36,764 bases of DNA from Desulfohalobiaceae bacterium (GTDB lineage Bacteria > Desulfobacterota > Desulfovibrionia > Desulfovibrionales > Desulfothermaceae), in contig JAIPDR010000008.1 of assembly GCA_021737615.1 (NCBI GenBank), positions 1 through 36,764 of the forward strand. Reading direction: 5' to 3'. Shown piece after piece: positions 24,491 through 32,747 of this stretch. The position numbers and the translations under genes were made by a program. A model generated the notes under the pieces. That model was not told where the DNA came from, ran no database searches, and saw only the letters and a list, made by a program, of their open reading frames with translations. Position 1 is the first letter of the stretch, and the number at the start of each line of letters is the position of its first letter.

Positions 24491-26815
24491 TTAACACCTT
24501 CCTCTGTGTAAAGATAGCAGAGAAGGGAGCAAAAACAAGTCCCCGAGCATGGCTGTTATCATGATAAGGGCGCTCAGGGCGCCGAAATACATGGTGGGTG
24601 CAAAGCTGCTCAAAACCAGGACCCCGAAGCCGATGCAGAGGATGGAGGACGAAAGCACAATTGCCCGTCCCTTGATGAATATGCTCTCTCCGACCGCCTC
24701 TGAGACACTCCCGCCACGTTTCCTGACCCTGACGTATTGGGACAGAAAATGGATGGTGTCATCCACGGCTATGCCCAGGGCTACAGCTGCAATCAAGGCT
24801 GTGGCTGTGTTCAGGGGGATCCCGGCCAGACCCATGATGCCGAAATTGAGCACCAGGGGGAAACAGTTGGGAACAAGGCTCAACATCCCCAAAGGAAAAG
24901 AGGCCAGGGCAAAACACATGATAAGGGCCACAGCTCCGGTTGCCAGGACCAGGCTCTGAATCTGACCGGACACCAGGGCTTGAATGATATTCACGCTCTG
25001 CACCGCCTGGCCGGTCACCCGGACATTCAATTCCGGCGCCTCCATGCTTTGCACATAGTCCCGGATTTTGGAAATAATACGGGCTTGCTCGGCGGAGCTG
25101 TGCTCTTCGATTCTGGCCATGATCCGCATATGGTCATAGCCCCTGTTGATATACTCATCGATGTCGTCTGAGTCGTACAAAAGCAGATATTGCGAGATCA
25201 ATTCCCGGCTGTCGGGGATGCGGTAATATGCTGGGTCTTCATTGTGAAAAGACTCGTTCATGTCCTTGACAAAATGCGTGTAAGACATGGTTGAATCCAC
25301 GCCCGGCAACTCTTTTATATACGAATCCAGGGCATCGATCCTGCGCAAATGCTCGGGTTCCTTGAACCCGTCTCTTTGTTTGGATCGGACGGAGACATCC
25401 ACGACACCTATCCCGCTCAAGCGTTCTTCAACAAAGTTCACGGATTTTCTGATCCTGGAATTTTTATGAAAATACTCAATCATATTGGTTTCTACCTCGA
25501 TCCGGGTGGCTGCAACTGATGCTGCCAGCACGAGTAGCCCCCCGAGAAGCACAATCTTTCGGGCATGGGCCCCGACCTGTACAGTGCTGAACTTAAGGAA
25601 CCAATTCAAAGGTCCCGGGCTGCGGTCCTCGAAGTAGAGCTTTTCGGGTGGAAAGAACAAGATGAGCGGGGGCAGGAAGCAGAAGGCAAAGAAGAACTCA
25701 AAAACCATACCGGCCGCGGCCAGGCAGGCGAACTGCCTGATTGGTTCCAGATCGCTCACAGCCAGAGAGAGAAACCCTGCAGCCGTTGTCAGCGTGGTCA
25801 AAAAGCAGGGAACCGCCACCCGCTTCAGGACATGGCCCAGGGCCTGACCCTTGTCCGGGAACCTCCTCAGAACCGAATGCTGCATATGAGAAAAAATGTG
25901 AACCACATCGGCCAGAGACAGGGCCATGACCAGGGGCGGGACAATGGTCGTCACATTATTTATGGACATTCCCAGGATCCTGAACAGGCCCATGGTAGAG
26001 ACAAGACAGGCCGAGATCGTGGCCATGGCCAGAACGGTCAAGCGAAGGTTCCGAAAAAAAAGAAAGACCACAGCCGCAACAAGCAGATAGGTGATCGGAA
26101 TAAATCTGACCAGGTCCTTTTGCATGAATTGGCTCAGAGTGTAGTTGGTCACGGTCCAGCCGGCCAGGTGATAAGTGGTGTCGTCTTTCTGGGATTGCAG
26201 TATGCTGTGTGTTGCAGCCAAAAGCTCTTGTCTGTAGTTCGGATCTCCGGGTCGATCATGGACAAAGACGACTATGGCTGCCGTTCTGCCGTCCCTGGAG
26301 ATTATATTGTTGACATAGAGCGGATTGTCAGAAGCCTCCTTTTTGAGTTCGGCCAGTTTCGCCTCTGATTCCGGTATGTCCTTTAGAAATGAAGAGATGT
26401 AAAAATAGCCCTCTTCTCCGACTATATCATCCACGTTGGCCAGGCTGACCACATCCCGGACCAGTTCCGAGGACTCCAGTTTACTGGTGATCTTCTTGAT
26501 CAGGCCCAAGCTGTCCGGGGTAAAGATGTCTTGATGTTCAAAGGCGATGACAAAGAACTCGTCATTGCCGAAGACCTCCTTGAACTCTTCATAGAATTTC
26601 TGGTCCGGATGGTCCTTGAGTCTGAAGTAGTCCACGTTGCTCACCGTCCGCACAAAGGGGGCAAAGCTGCCGAAACCAGCGGCCACGATCAGGGAGAGGA
26701 CGAGGAAGAACCTGGGAAAACGGGTGATGAAATCCATTATACGGTGTATCGATGAGTCAATGCTATAAACGGCCTGAAGGGCATAGGGGCGAAAGGCTGG
26801 CCGGTCAATCGGCAT
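24491..26815 (-). CDS. MMPL/RND-superfamily exporter (HpnN-like lipid transporter group)
   Basis: Inner-membrane RND-type permease of the MMPL branch, with about twelve membrane helices in two repeats. The first helix is near residues 35-55, then comes a periplasmic domain. A bundle follows near 230-400 (VRFIPITYLLVAAVVFLFF, TIVPPLVMALSLADVVHIFSHM), then a second single helix near 420-440, a second periplasmic domain, and a last bundle near 640-770 (ALGIAVDDTIHFLSQY). The Asp residues in the two LADVVH and AVDDTIH helices are the family's proton-relay positions. At 774 residues it is typical of lipid-handling MMPL proteins. The ATG at 26815 was kept; ATG 26737 (MDFITRF) is a possible shorter start. 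The LolA-like gene immediately upstream supports lipid or lipophilic export. Confidence 0.88.
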   Translation of the reverse strand: MPIDRPAFRPYALQAVYSIDSSIHRIMDFITRFPRFFLVLSLIVAAGFGSFAPFVRTVSNVDYFRLKDHPDQKFYEEFKEVFGNDEFFVIAFEHQDIFTPDSLGLIKKITSKLESSELVRDVVSLANVDDIVGEEGYFYISSFLKDIPESEAKLAELKKEASDNPLYVNNIISRDGRTAAIVVFVHDRPGDPNYRQELLAATHSILQSQKDDTTYHLAGWTVTNYTLSQFMQKDLVRFIPITYLLVAAVVFLFFRNLRLTVLAMATISACLVSTMGLFRILGMSINNVTTIVPPLVMALSLADVVHIFSHMQHSVLRRFPDKGQALGHVLKRVAVPCFLTTLTTAAGFLSLAVSDLEPIRQFACLAAAGMVFEFFFAFCFLPPLILFFPPEKLYFEDRSPGPLNWFLKFSTVQVGAHARKIVLLGGLLVLAASVAATRIEVETNMIEYFHKNSRIRKSVNFVEERLSGIGVVDVSVRSKQRDGFKEPEHLRRIDALDSYIKELPGVDSTMSYTHFVKDMNESFHNEDPAYYRIPDSRELISQYLLLYDSDDIDEYINRGYDHMRIMARIEEHSSAEQARIISKIRDYVQSMEAPELNVRVTGQAVQSVNIIQALVSGQIQSLVLATGAVALIMCFALASFPLGMLSLVPNCFPLVLNFGIMGLAGIPLNTATALIAAVALGIAVDDTIHFLSQYVRVRKRGGSVSEAVGESIFIKGRAIVLSSSILCIGFGVLVLSSFAPTMYFGALSALIMITAMLGDLFLLPSLLSLHRGRC

Positions 26816-26899
26816 GTGGCTGGTTAAGAATCCTTCGGCGGTTTTTTCTGTTCACTGTTCTTCCCCAGGCCTCGTTCTTCCTGGCCCACCGGCCAGCAA

Positions 26900-27682
26900 C
26901 TACCAGCTTTCCAGATAACGTTTGGTGAAATAAGAGGCATTGATGTCCGTGTTGTAGGCGATCCGCTCAATACGGATAATCGTCTCGTGCCCGTCACGGA
27001 GGTCCTTCATGGAGTACTGCAAAGGTGTCCAGATGTCCTCGACCTTTTCCAGCCTGTCGACTTGGTAGGACTTGATATGAACTTGAGCGTCATTGAATAT
27101 TTCCATTTTCACGGGCAAAAAGATGTCTTTGGGGATCCAGGAGCGGATCAAGGTGTATTCAGACTCGGCCTTCGGCAGAGGCCTGGTTTCCAGCACCCGG
27201 CACTCGAGCCCTTTGACATTTTCTAGACCGGCAAGGGTATGCTCTGAATCGTCCACCGGACGCCGCTGCATATCCTCGTAGGTAAAGTCGGAATTGACGA
27301 AAGACCTGCCCTTCTGGCTGGTCACGATCCGCCTGGTTCGATTCAGAGCCGGCAGATACAGGAACTGCTCAGTCCGGCCTGCGCCCTTTTCCACGGAAAG
27401 GAATCCGGTCCCGGCTATATCCGGGGGTGAGGTAAACCTGATGAAGTTCCTGCGAAGACCGCTCTCCTGCTCCAGACTCAACCAGGTCATGTCCCGGATA
27501 CGCTTGTCCCCGCCCTCAGCCGCAAGGATCATGACCGCCTCGGATGCAAAATTGTCCCCGACGTAGCGGTCGTGGACCCTTCGGGCCAGTTCGCGGCCGC
27601 TGAGTCCGGTTTCGTCCTGGGCACTGGCAAGACAGGGGACCAGCCATATCAGGAGCATACAAATAAGTAGTACTCGTTGCAT
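26900..27682 (-). CDS. LolA-like periplasmic outer-membrane lipoprotein-sorting protein
   Basis: Periplasmic protein with a clear signal peptide (cleavage near SAQ, residue 21) and a LolA/LolB-like half-barrel. Characteristic segments are RNFIRFTSPPDIAGTGFLSV, FLYLPALNRTRRIVTSQKGRSFVNSDFTYEDM and the later YSMKDLRDGHETIIRI. This subfamily (often labelled outer membrane lipoprotein-sorting protein) is regularly encoded next to MMPL exporters. It is thought to ferry lipophilic cargo across the periplasm; here it sits 84 bp upstream of the exporter gene. It is not the housekeeping LolA, judging by context and the longer length (260 residues). Confidence 0.88.
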   Translation of the reverse strand: MQRVLLICMLLIWLVPCLASAQDETGLSGRELARRVHDRYVGDNFASEAVMILAAEGGDKRIRDMTWLSLEQESGLRRNFIRFTSPPDIAGTGFLSVEKGAGRTEQFLYLPALNRTRRIVTSQKGRSFVNSDFTYEDMQRRPVDDSEHTLAGLENVKGLECRVLETRPLPKAESEYTLIRSWIPKDIFLPVKMEIFNDAQVHIKSYQVDRLEKVEDIWTPLQYSMKDLRDGHETIIRIERIAYNTDINASYFTKRYLESW

Positions 27683-27725
27683 CGTCTATTCCAGTTGTTC
27701 ATTGCTGATTGTTTGCGTGTTGGTC

Positions 27726-28643
27726 TTACAGTCTCAAACCTGGGTAGGCCTTCAGGAAGTCACTTTTCTGCGGCTCGCTCAATCCCTTGAGAAGACTCGG
27801 ATCAAGGTCTATAAAATACTGCACTGTCTCCGTTTCCAGCCTCGATATCTGCACTGTCATCTGAAAAATGTCGGGATCGAAAAAGGGAATGTCTTTTCCC
27901 GGTTTCAGCCCGGTCATGCGGTAAAAATAGGCATACAAAGGAGTATCGAAGTCCAGTTCCTTGCAGATCTGCATCATCCGTTCCATGGCTTCCCTGACTT
28001 TTCCCCGCAATCCGACCGCAGGCGCTTCCACCCGAGCATATTTCCGTTCCGGCCCGAAAATCTCGAATGGGAACAAGTTCTTGTAGTAACGAACATGCCT
28101 CGGGTTCACGGCGATACAAACGTCGTCGACCTCTGTGTAGACCGAATACCAATACATGACCTGGACTAGATAATGAAAGATGTTCTTCCAGCGATGCTCC
28201 CTGGGCGTGGCCAGAGTCGAGAGTTCGACTATTTTCCGGCCCTGGTTCCGGAACCGGTCCAACTCCTTCCTGTAGATGCCGTCCATGGGCAGACCAAATG
28301 TCTTGCTGTCGAAAATTTCCGTTAAGGTGGAAATGACCGTCAAATATGATTTGGCGACAATGTGCGTGGTCTCCGGGAGAAGCGAATAGATTGAATAGAG
28401 CATCCCGTGCGAGGCGGGCCGTTTGATGTATTTCTTCTTGAAGTAGACTTCATAGACCAGGGAGAAGGCCTGGGCCAGTTCATCCCTGTTTTCAGCGAAT
28501 TTGACGGCCGGGCGGTCCAGACCCTCCAACTCGTTTGCCTGGATCCCGGAACGCTTGATCCTGACCGTACGCCGCCGCTCGTCCGTTATCAGTGTATCGT
28601 ACCGGGAGAGTATCTGCTTCATCTGCTCATGTTGGTCATACAT
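27726..28643 (-). CDS. PEP-CTERM/exosortase-associated N-acyltransferase (FeeM/LuxI-like GNAT fold)
   Basis: First gene of the six-gene operon. The fold is that of N-acyl amino acid synthases (FeeM) and autoinducer synthases. There is an N-terminal substrate-loading region (FAENRDELAQAFSLVYEVYF), then STLTEIFDSKTFGLPMD, the central IVELSTLATPREHRW stretch (E140) where relatives have an E-I/V-S-R motif, and NPRHVRYYKNLFPFEIFGPERKY. These enzymes join an acyl-ACP chain to an amine. Here Thr143 replaces the usual Arg of the ESR motif, so the donor or acceptor may differ. The family is known to travel with exosortase systems. Start ATG 28643 has no good ribosome site; ATG 28622 is an alternative. 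Confidence 0.83.
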   Translation of the reverse strand: MYDQHEQMKQILSRYDTLITDERRRTVRIKRSGIQANELEGLDRPAVKFAENRDELAQAFSLVYEVYFKKKYIKRPASHGMLYSIYSLLPETTHIVAKSYLTVISTLTEIFDSKTFGLPMDGIYRKELDRFRNQGRKIVELSTLATPREHRWKNIFHYLVQVMYWYSVYTEVDDVCIAVNPRHVRYYKNLFPFEIFGPERKYARVEAPAVGLRGKVREAMERMMQICKELDFDTPLYAYFYRMTGLKPGKDIPFFDPDIFQMTVQISRLETETVQYFIDLDPSLLKGLSEPQKSDFLKAYPGLRL

Positions 28644-29050
28644 TATTTTGACATGTAAAGAATAACATCGATCCAGTCAACATAAAATTTTTCCCGGACA
28701 AAATGAAGAGGATACAGGGCTGACCGCAGGGAAAACCTGAGGCAGAAAAGGGTCCGTCCGAGCCCGCTGCCTTTGAGTAATGCTTGAGCGACGGTTAGCA
28801 CGGCTATATACCGGCGCGAGGGTGATTTTAAAGATTGACAATGAACAGAGTACCGGTTTAAAATCTGCGAAAGTTAGGGATACGTTTTTCTGAAGGCGAT
28901 AAACTTAACACTTTCGAAGTCAAAAAATAGTATCCGATCCTATATATTTAAACCGCATACTGACCTGATTTTGGTTCTGCTGCAAACTATTTCATAATGA
29001 ATACCGGGGAATAAGGTAAGCAGGATCAGTATGATATAAAATAAGAGTCA
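28644..29050. other. Divergent intergenic region
   Basis: About 400 bp separates the acyl operon from the divergent acyltransferase-Crp gene. No gene is seen. The plus-strand promoter is listed separately. On the minus strand TTGACT (28675-28680, read in reverse) with a poor -10 near 28652-28657 is a weak promoter candidate for the operon. A regulator encoded at 29051 could bind here and control both directions; this is inference. Confidence 0.5.
28835..28864 (+). promoter_or_regulatory. Sigma-70-type promoter for the acyltransferase-Crp gene
   Basis: A perfect -35 box TTGACA (28835-28840) and -10 box TAAAAT (28859-28864) are separated by 18 bp. Transcription would start near 28871, about 180 nt before the ATG at 29051. 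Confidence 0.6.
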
Positions 29051-30256
29051 ATGCCGATCAATCTCAGAAGAGCCAAGAATACTGCGGAGAAAGACCTGGT
29101 GTATACTTTGCGGCACAAGGTCTTTGTCGAAGAAGAGCTGCGGTTCTTGAACCACTCTTCCCGAATCTACGATTTCTATGACAGCTTCGATGAAACCGTG
29201 AATATCCTGGCCTTTGACGGCGACAGACCGGTCGGCTCGATTCGGGTCACCCTGGATAATCCTGTCGGTCTGCCCGCGAGCGAGTTCTACGATTTCTCCG
29301 GCTATATCTCCAGGTTGCGCGGCAAATGCGCGAGCATCGGCTGGCTGTGCGTCCTGCACCGGTACCGCCGCCACCCCGGTCTGCTCATGGGCCTTCTCAA
29401 AATGGTCGTGCGGGAGATGCGACGAACCGATTGCCGGCACATCATAACCACGGTCCATCCGCCCATTTTTGAAATGCTCAAACATGGCTTCGGGGCCAGG
29501 GCCGTGGACAACGTGTTTGAATCCGGAGAACTCAAGGTCCCCATGCTCCCGGTGCACATCGATACCCACAAGGCGCCTCCAGGCGCCCTGGAGCCCTTCC
29601 GTGATCCGCCGAATCCGGTACTCGAAGAATCAATGGAACGACGTATCTACCACCGCAAAGAAGTTATTTTCAAACACGGTGAAACCGCCCGGGAAGCCTT
29701 TTACATCATGCGCGGCTCAGTCCGGAATCTTCCCCTTGGGCATAAAGCAATCAGCTGGAAGATGAAGCAAGGCCCCCTCGCACCGGATGATGAACTTTTG
29801 AGCAGAGGAGAAATCTTCGGCGTCCTGCCCCTCCTGGACAATGGACCGCGTGTTCACACCATGATACCCTACTCCCATGAAGTCGATGTCATGGTCTGGT
29901 CCATCGAGAACATCGAGAATCAGCTTCTGGAGTCACCGAAAAAAACCATGAAGGTCGTCCAGTCCTTCAGCAGGCGATTGCGGCAAAAAATCGAAGGAAA
30001 CGTGCGCCGGCCCAACGCGGCCGAGGTGGCCAATGTGCTCTTCGATGCTTCCGAGGAAGGGAAAAAGTCCGTGCGCAAGGACTGGCTGGGACGTCAATGC
30101 GGCATTTGGCCTCACAATCTGGAAGAGATCATCGCCTCCTGGACACACAGCGACATTATTCACCCGCAGAACGGATTCATCAATGTCACCGATGCACACC
30201 GACTGCACGCACTGGGAACCTTGACCAGGGAAACGGGACTGCATCCGCTCCACTGA
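29051..30256 (+). CDS. Acyltransferase (GNAT/autoinducer-synthase-like) fused to a Crp/Fnr-type regulator
   Basis: Residues 1-175 are a GNAT/FeeM-like acyltransferase, with an N-terminal YTLRHKVFVEEEL loading helix, the central strand SIGWLCVLHRYRRHPGLLMG (acyl-pantetheine-binding loop) and FEMLKHGFGAR. Residues 195-310 are a cyclic-nucleotide-binding-like beta-roll (RKEVIFKHGETAREAFYIMRG...FGVLPLLDNGPRVHT). The phosphate-binding-cassette Glu found in Crp is replaced by Val in FGVLPLL, so cNMP binding is doubtful. Residues 335-395 form a winged helix-turn-helix matching Crp (KDWLGRQCGIWPHNLEEIIASW, then GFINVTDAHRLHALG). This is an enzyme and a DNA-binding regulator in one chain. It lies divergent to the acyl operon and may sense acyl-ACP or product and control that operon; this is inference. 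Confidence 0.78.
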   Translation: MPINLRRAKNTAEKDLVYTLRHKVFVEEELRFLNHSSRIYDFYDSFDETVNILAFDGDRPVGSIRVTLDNPVGLPASEFYDFSGYISRLRGKCASIGWLCVLHRYRRHPGLLMGLLKMVVREMRRTDCRHIITTVHPPIFEMLKHGFGARAVDNVFESGELKVPMLPVHIDTHKAPPGALEPFRDPPNPVLEESMERRIYHRKEVIFKHGETAREAFYIMRGSVRNLPLGHKAISWKMKQGPLAPDDELLSRGEIFGVLPLLDNGPRVHTMIPYSHEVDVMVWSIENIENQLLESPKKTMKVVQSFSRRLRQKIEGNVRRPNAAEVANVLFDASEEGKKSVRKDWLGRQCGIWPHNLEEIIASWTHSDIIHPQNGFINVTDAHRLHALGTLTRETGLHPLH

Positions 30257-30337
30257 ATCCGGAACTTCAGGCTCCGGTGATACCGCAAAAATTTCCGGGT
30301 TAAGGCTTTGAAAACCAGGAAAAGAGGGATCCGGATA

Positions 30338-31879
30338 CTAAAAATAGTACTCCAGCCGCAGGTAGGCCTGATCGTTGTTGTCGTACTGCCCCATAAGGGT
30401 ATCCGGATTTCCTTCGAATACGTCCAACCCGATCTCAACCTCCAATGCAGGCTTGATTTGAACGAGCAGCCGGGGATTGAAGGCATAGGAACCGTCGCTC
30501 AGGAAATACAGACCCTCTAGGCCTGCCTCGGCTCTCCCCCGGAAAAACTCCCGGCTCAATTCCCAGCTGAGTCCCCAGTTGTCCTGTTCGAAATAGAGGA
30601 TATCCTCCTGGTGATCAAAGACGTGCTGATGCAGAACCTGGACATTGGCGTACCAGTCCTTTTTTCCGAGGTAGTCCAGTCCCAGCACTGAAAAAAGGCT
30701 TTGTCTGTCCACAGAGGTCAGATTATCTGTGAGAAAGGTCCGGGCATCGAAATAGGCGCTCTCACCCCGCAGGCCAAAGTCGCCAGCCGTGGTCTCGAAA
30801 TCCAGTCCAATCATCTGCGAACGCAGATACTTTGCCCGGACGACCTCACCGGTCACCACGGCCTGTGCAGCCTGCTCCTCCAGATTTTCAGCGTCGATCG
30901 CACCGCTGACACTGATGTTCTGCACCGGAAATTCGACAAAATGGGGCCTGGGGTCGTATCCGTACAAATAGCTCGCACCGATGTCCACCCGGCCGAGGGT
31001 CGTGGCCACCCTGGCTCCGAGGGATCCGTTTTCCAGGGTGTCGGCCGGTTCATCCTCGTCGACCCCGATATCCGCAAAGAAATCCCTGAAAGCCGGATTC
31101 ACGGGGCTGTCCCGGACATCTTCCTTGACATGTCTGAAAACAGCCCAGTCTGTCCCGAAAAAATCGAGCTTGTCCTCGCGGAAAAAAGGAATGTAGACAC
31201 CCTCAAGGGTCACGGCCTCCAGAAAGAGACGCGCCCTGAACATCCAGTTGGGCAGTTTGCGCTCCTCCCGGTCCGGGAAGGTAAAAAGCCTCAAATCCTG
31301 GGCATTGACGGCGTCCAGCGGGCTGATTTCATCCGTCTTTCCCCAGCGGACCAACTGCTTGCCCAGTCTGAGCTGAAGCGGCCCCTGACCCCAGTTCAAG
31401 TAGGCTTCGTAGATTTCCAGATCATAATCGTCCCGGCTCTCCTTCGGTCCGAACCAGAGATAGTCCGCGTCTCCGGAGAGAACCAGGTATGTCCTGCCGG
31501 CCTTCAAACCCGGAACCAGGACTGGTTCATCCTCGGGCAGGCTGTACCTGAGCTCCGCCCTGATCCTGTTTCTGAAGGCCCTCTCATCTTCGTTGCCCCT
31601 ATCGCCGTGCAGATCGTTTGCTCCGTATATCCTGGCGAAGCCGGAAAAGCGCAGGGCGCCTTCCGGCCACAAAGCTCCCGGACCATCGGCATCTTGTTCT
31701 CCGAAAGCGTCTTTTTTTTCAGCGGACGAATCAAAAATGATGGTCTGCTTACCGAATTCCGGATTATCTCGAATCGATACCTGCCCGGCCGCCGGGGCAA
31801 GCTCCTGAAAACAGAAGCATGAGATAATGACAATTATCACTGACAGGACAGGACATGCAATCCTGGACATTTCCGGCAT
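30338..31879 (-). CDS. DUF1302-type outer-membrane beta-barrel protein
   Basis: Predicted outer-membrane protein with a signal peptide (about 1-31, ending PAAG) and a large barrel ending in the LRLEYYF strand, whose terminal Phe is the Bam signal. The segment LQLRLGKQLVRWGKTDEISPLDAVNAQDL is diagnostic of the DUF1302-like family. Such proteins are often encoded with MMPL exporters and LolA-like periplasmic proteins, which are both present in the neighbouring operon. The three together would span inner membrane, periplasm and outer membrane. It converges with the acyltransferase-Crp gene and is not in the six-gene operon itself. Its gene is followed by a 214-bp gap before the ABC transporter genes. 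Confidence 0.82.
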   Translation of the reverse strand: MPEMSRIACPVLSVIIVIISCFCFQELAPAAGQVSIRDNPEFGKQTIIFDSSAEKKDAFGEQDADGPGALWPEGALRFSGFARIYGANDLHGDRGNEDERAFRNRIRAELRYSLPEDEPVLVPGLKAGRTYLVLSGDADYLWFGPKESRDDYDLEIYEAYLNWGQGPLQLRLGKQLVRWGKTDEISPLDAVNAQDLRLFTFPDREERKLPNWMFRARLFLEAVTLEGVYIPFFREDKLDFFGTDWAVFRHVKEDVRDSPVNPAFRDFFADIGVDEDEPADTLENGSLGARVATTLGRVDIGASYLYGYDPRPHFVEFPVQNISVSGAIDAENLEEQAAQAVVTGEVVRAKYLRSQMIGLDFETTAGDFGLRGESAYFDARTFLTDNLTSVDRQSLFSVLGLDYLGKKDWYANVQVLHQHVFDHQEDILYFEQDNWGLSWELSREFFRGRAEAGLEGLYFLSDGSYAFNPRLLVQIKPALEVEIGLDVFEGNPDTLMGQYDNNDQAYLRLEYYF

Positions 31880-31946
31880 AGTGCATCCAGCTGATTTTTT
31901 GCAGACATTTTCAAGCGATTTAAATACAGAAAATTCTGAGGAGATA

Positions 31947-32090
31947 ATGAAGAATTTTACCTCCCCGGGTACAGGACGTCAAGGAAAAGGAAGGCTTTTG
32001 CAGGTGATCGACTTGAAAAAAACGAGAACCAATCCCGGCACTGATTTTTCCAGGAAAGCGAGGCGCATTTATGACATGGTACTAAAATGA
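31947..32090 (+). CDS. Doubtful small basic protein of 47 residues
   Basis: A 47-codon frame starts at an ATG three bases after GAGGAG, a strong but closely spaced ribosome site. It occupies the gap between the DUF1302 gene and the ABC ATPase gene, on the other strand from both. The product would be rich in Lys and Arg (RKARRIYDMVLK end) with no recognisable domain. It may be chance. Confidence 0.18.
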   Translation: MKNFTSPGTGRQGKGRLLQVIDLKKTRTNPGTDFSRKARRIYDMVLK

Positions 32091-32093
32091 TTA

Positions 32094-32747
32094 TCAATTC
32101 TCTGATAATTTAAAGCGTCCATTTTCCATAAGCAGGAAGCTGTCGCTGACCCCTTCCAACCAGGACCGATCGTGGCTGACCAGGATGATCGTGGTTCCCC
32201 ACTTCTGCCTGGCGGCCAGCGAGGCCCGGCGGATCCGTTCTGTGCTCTCCTCGTCCAGATTGGCGGTGGGTTCATCCAAAAGCAGGACTGCGGGCTTGAG
32301 GACAAGTCTGGCCGCAAGGGCAACCCGCTGGGCTTCACCGCCTGAAAGCTGATGCCAGCTCCGTTCCGAGAAGTGTTCAGGCGGCAGCCCAACCAACTCC
32401 AACACCTGGTTGATTTTGGTCTTATGCTCTTTTTCACCCCGTACTTTCAGGCCATAGGCCACATTGGCCCGGACCGAGCGCTTGAGGAGATAGGGATTCT
32501 GGTCCAGGAGCGTGATCCTGCGCCTTATTCGGTCATCTCCGGTGCCGGCCTCCTTCCCCTGAAAGATGAGCCTGCCTGCAACCGGGTCTTCGAGAAGGGC
32601 CATGATGCGCAACAGGGTGGACTTGCCGCTGCCGTTCGGCCCGTACAAGCCGAGGATGCTCCCCCTTTCGACCTCCAGATGCTCGATGTCCAGCACAAGT
32701 CGGCCGGCATACCGCTGTTGAATATTCTCTAATCGATAAATGGACAT
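32094..32747 (-). CDS. tupC: ABC transporter ATPase, tungstate type (TupC-like)
   Basis: Short ABC ATPase of 217 residues. Walker A is GPNGSGKST (about 36-44), the Q-loop is at LLDQNPYLL, the signature is LSGGEAQRV, Walker B is VLLLDEPTANLD and the switch His is in LVSHD. It would energise the permease encoded upstream. The genes overlap at TGATG, indicating coupled translation. The pairing with a TupB-like permease points to tungstate (or molybdate) uptake, needed for tungsten or molybdenum enzymes in anaerobes. The ATPase alone would not fix the substrate. Confidence 0.83.
   Translation of the reverse strand: MSIYRLENIQQRYAGRLVLDIEHLEVERGSILGLYGPNGSGKSTLLRIMALLEDPVAGRLIFQGKEAGTGDDRIRRRITLLDQNPYLLKRSVRANVAYGLKVRGEKEHKTKINQVLELVGLPPEHFSERSWHQLSGGEAQRVALAARLVLKPAVLLLDEPTANLDEESTERIRRASLAARQKWGTTIILVSHDRSWLEGVSDSFLLMENGRFKLSEN

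Noticed and set aside
30701-31822. Open frame of 373 codons opposite the DUF1302 gene
   Set aside because: Antisense shadow; the minus-strand protein has a signal peptide, family motif and terminal Phe strand.
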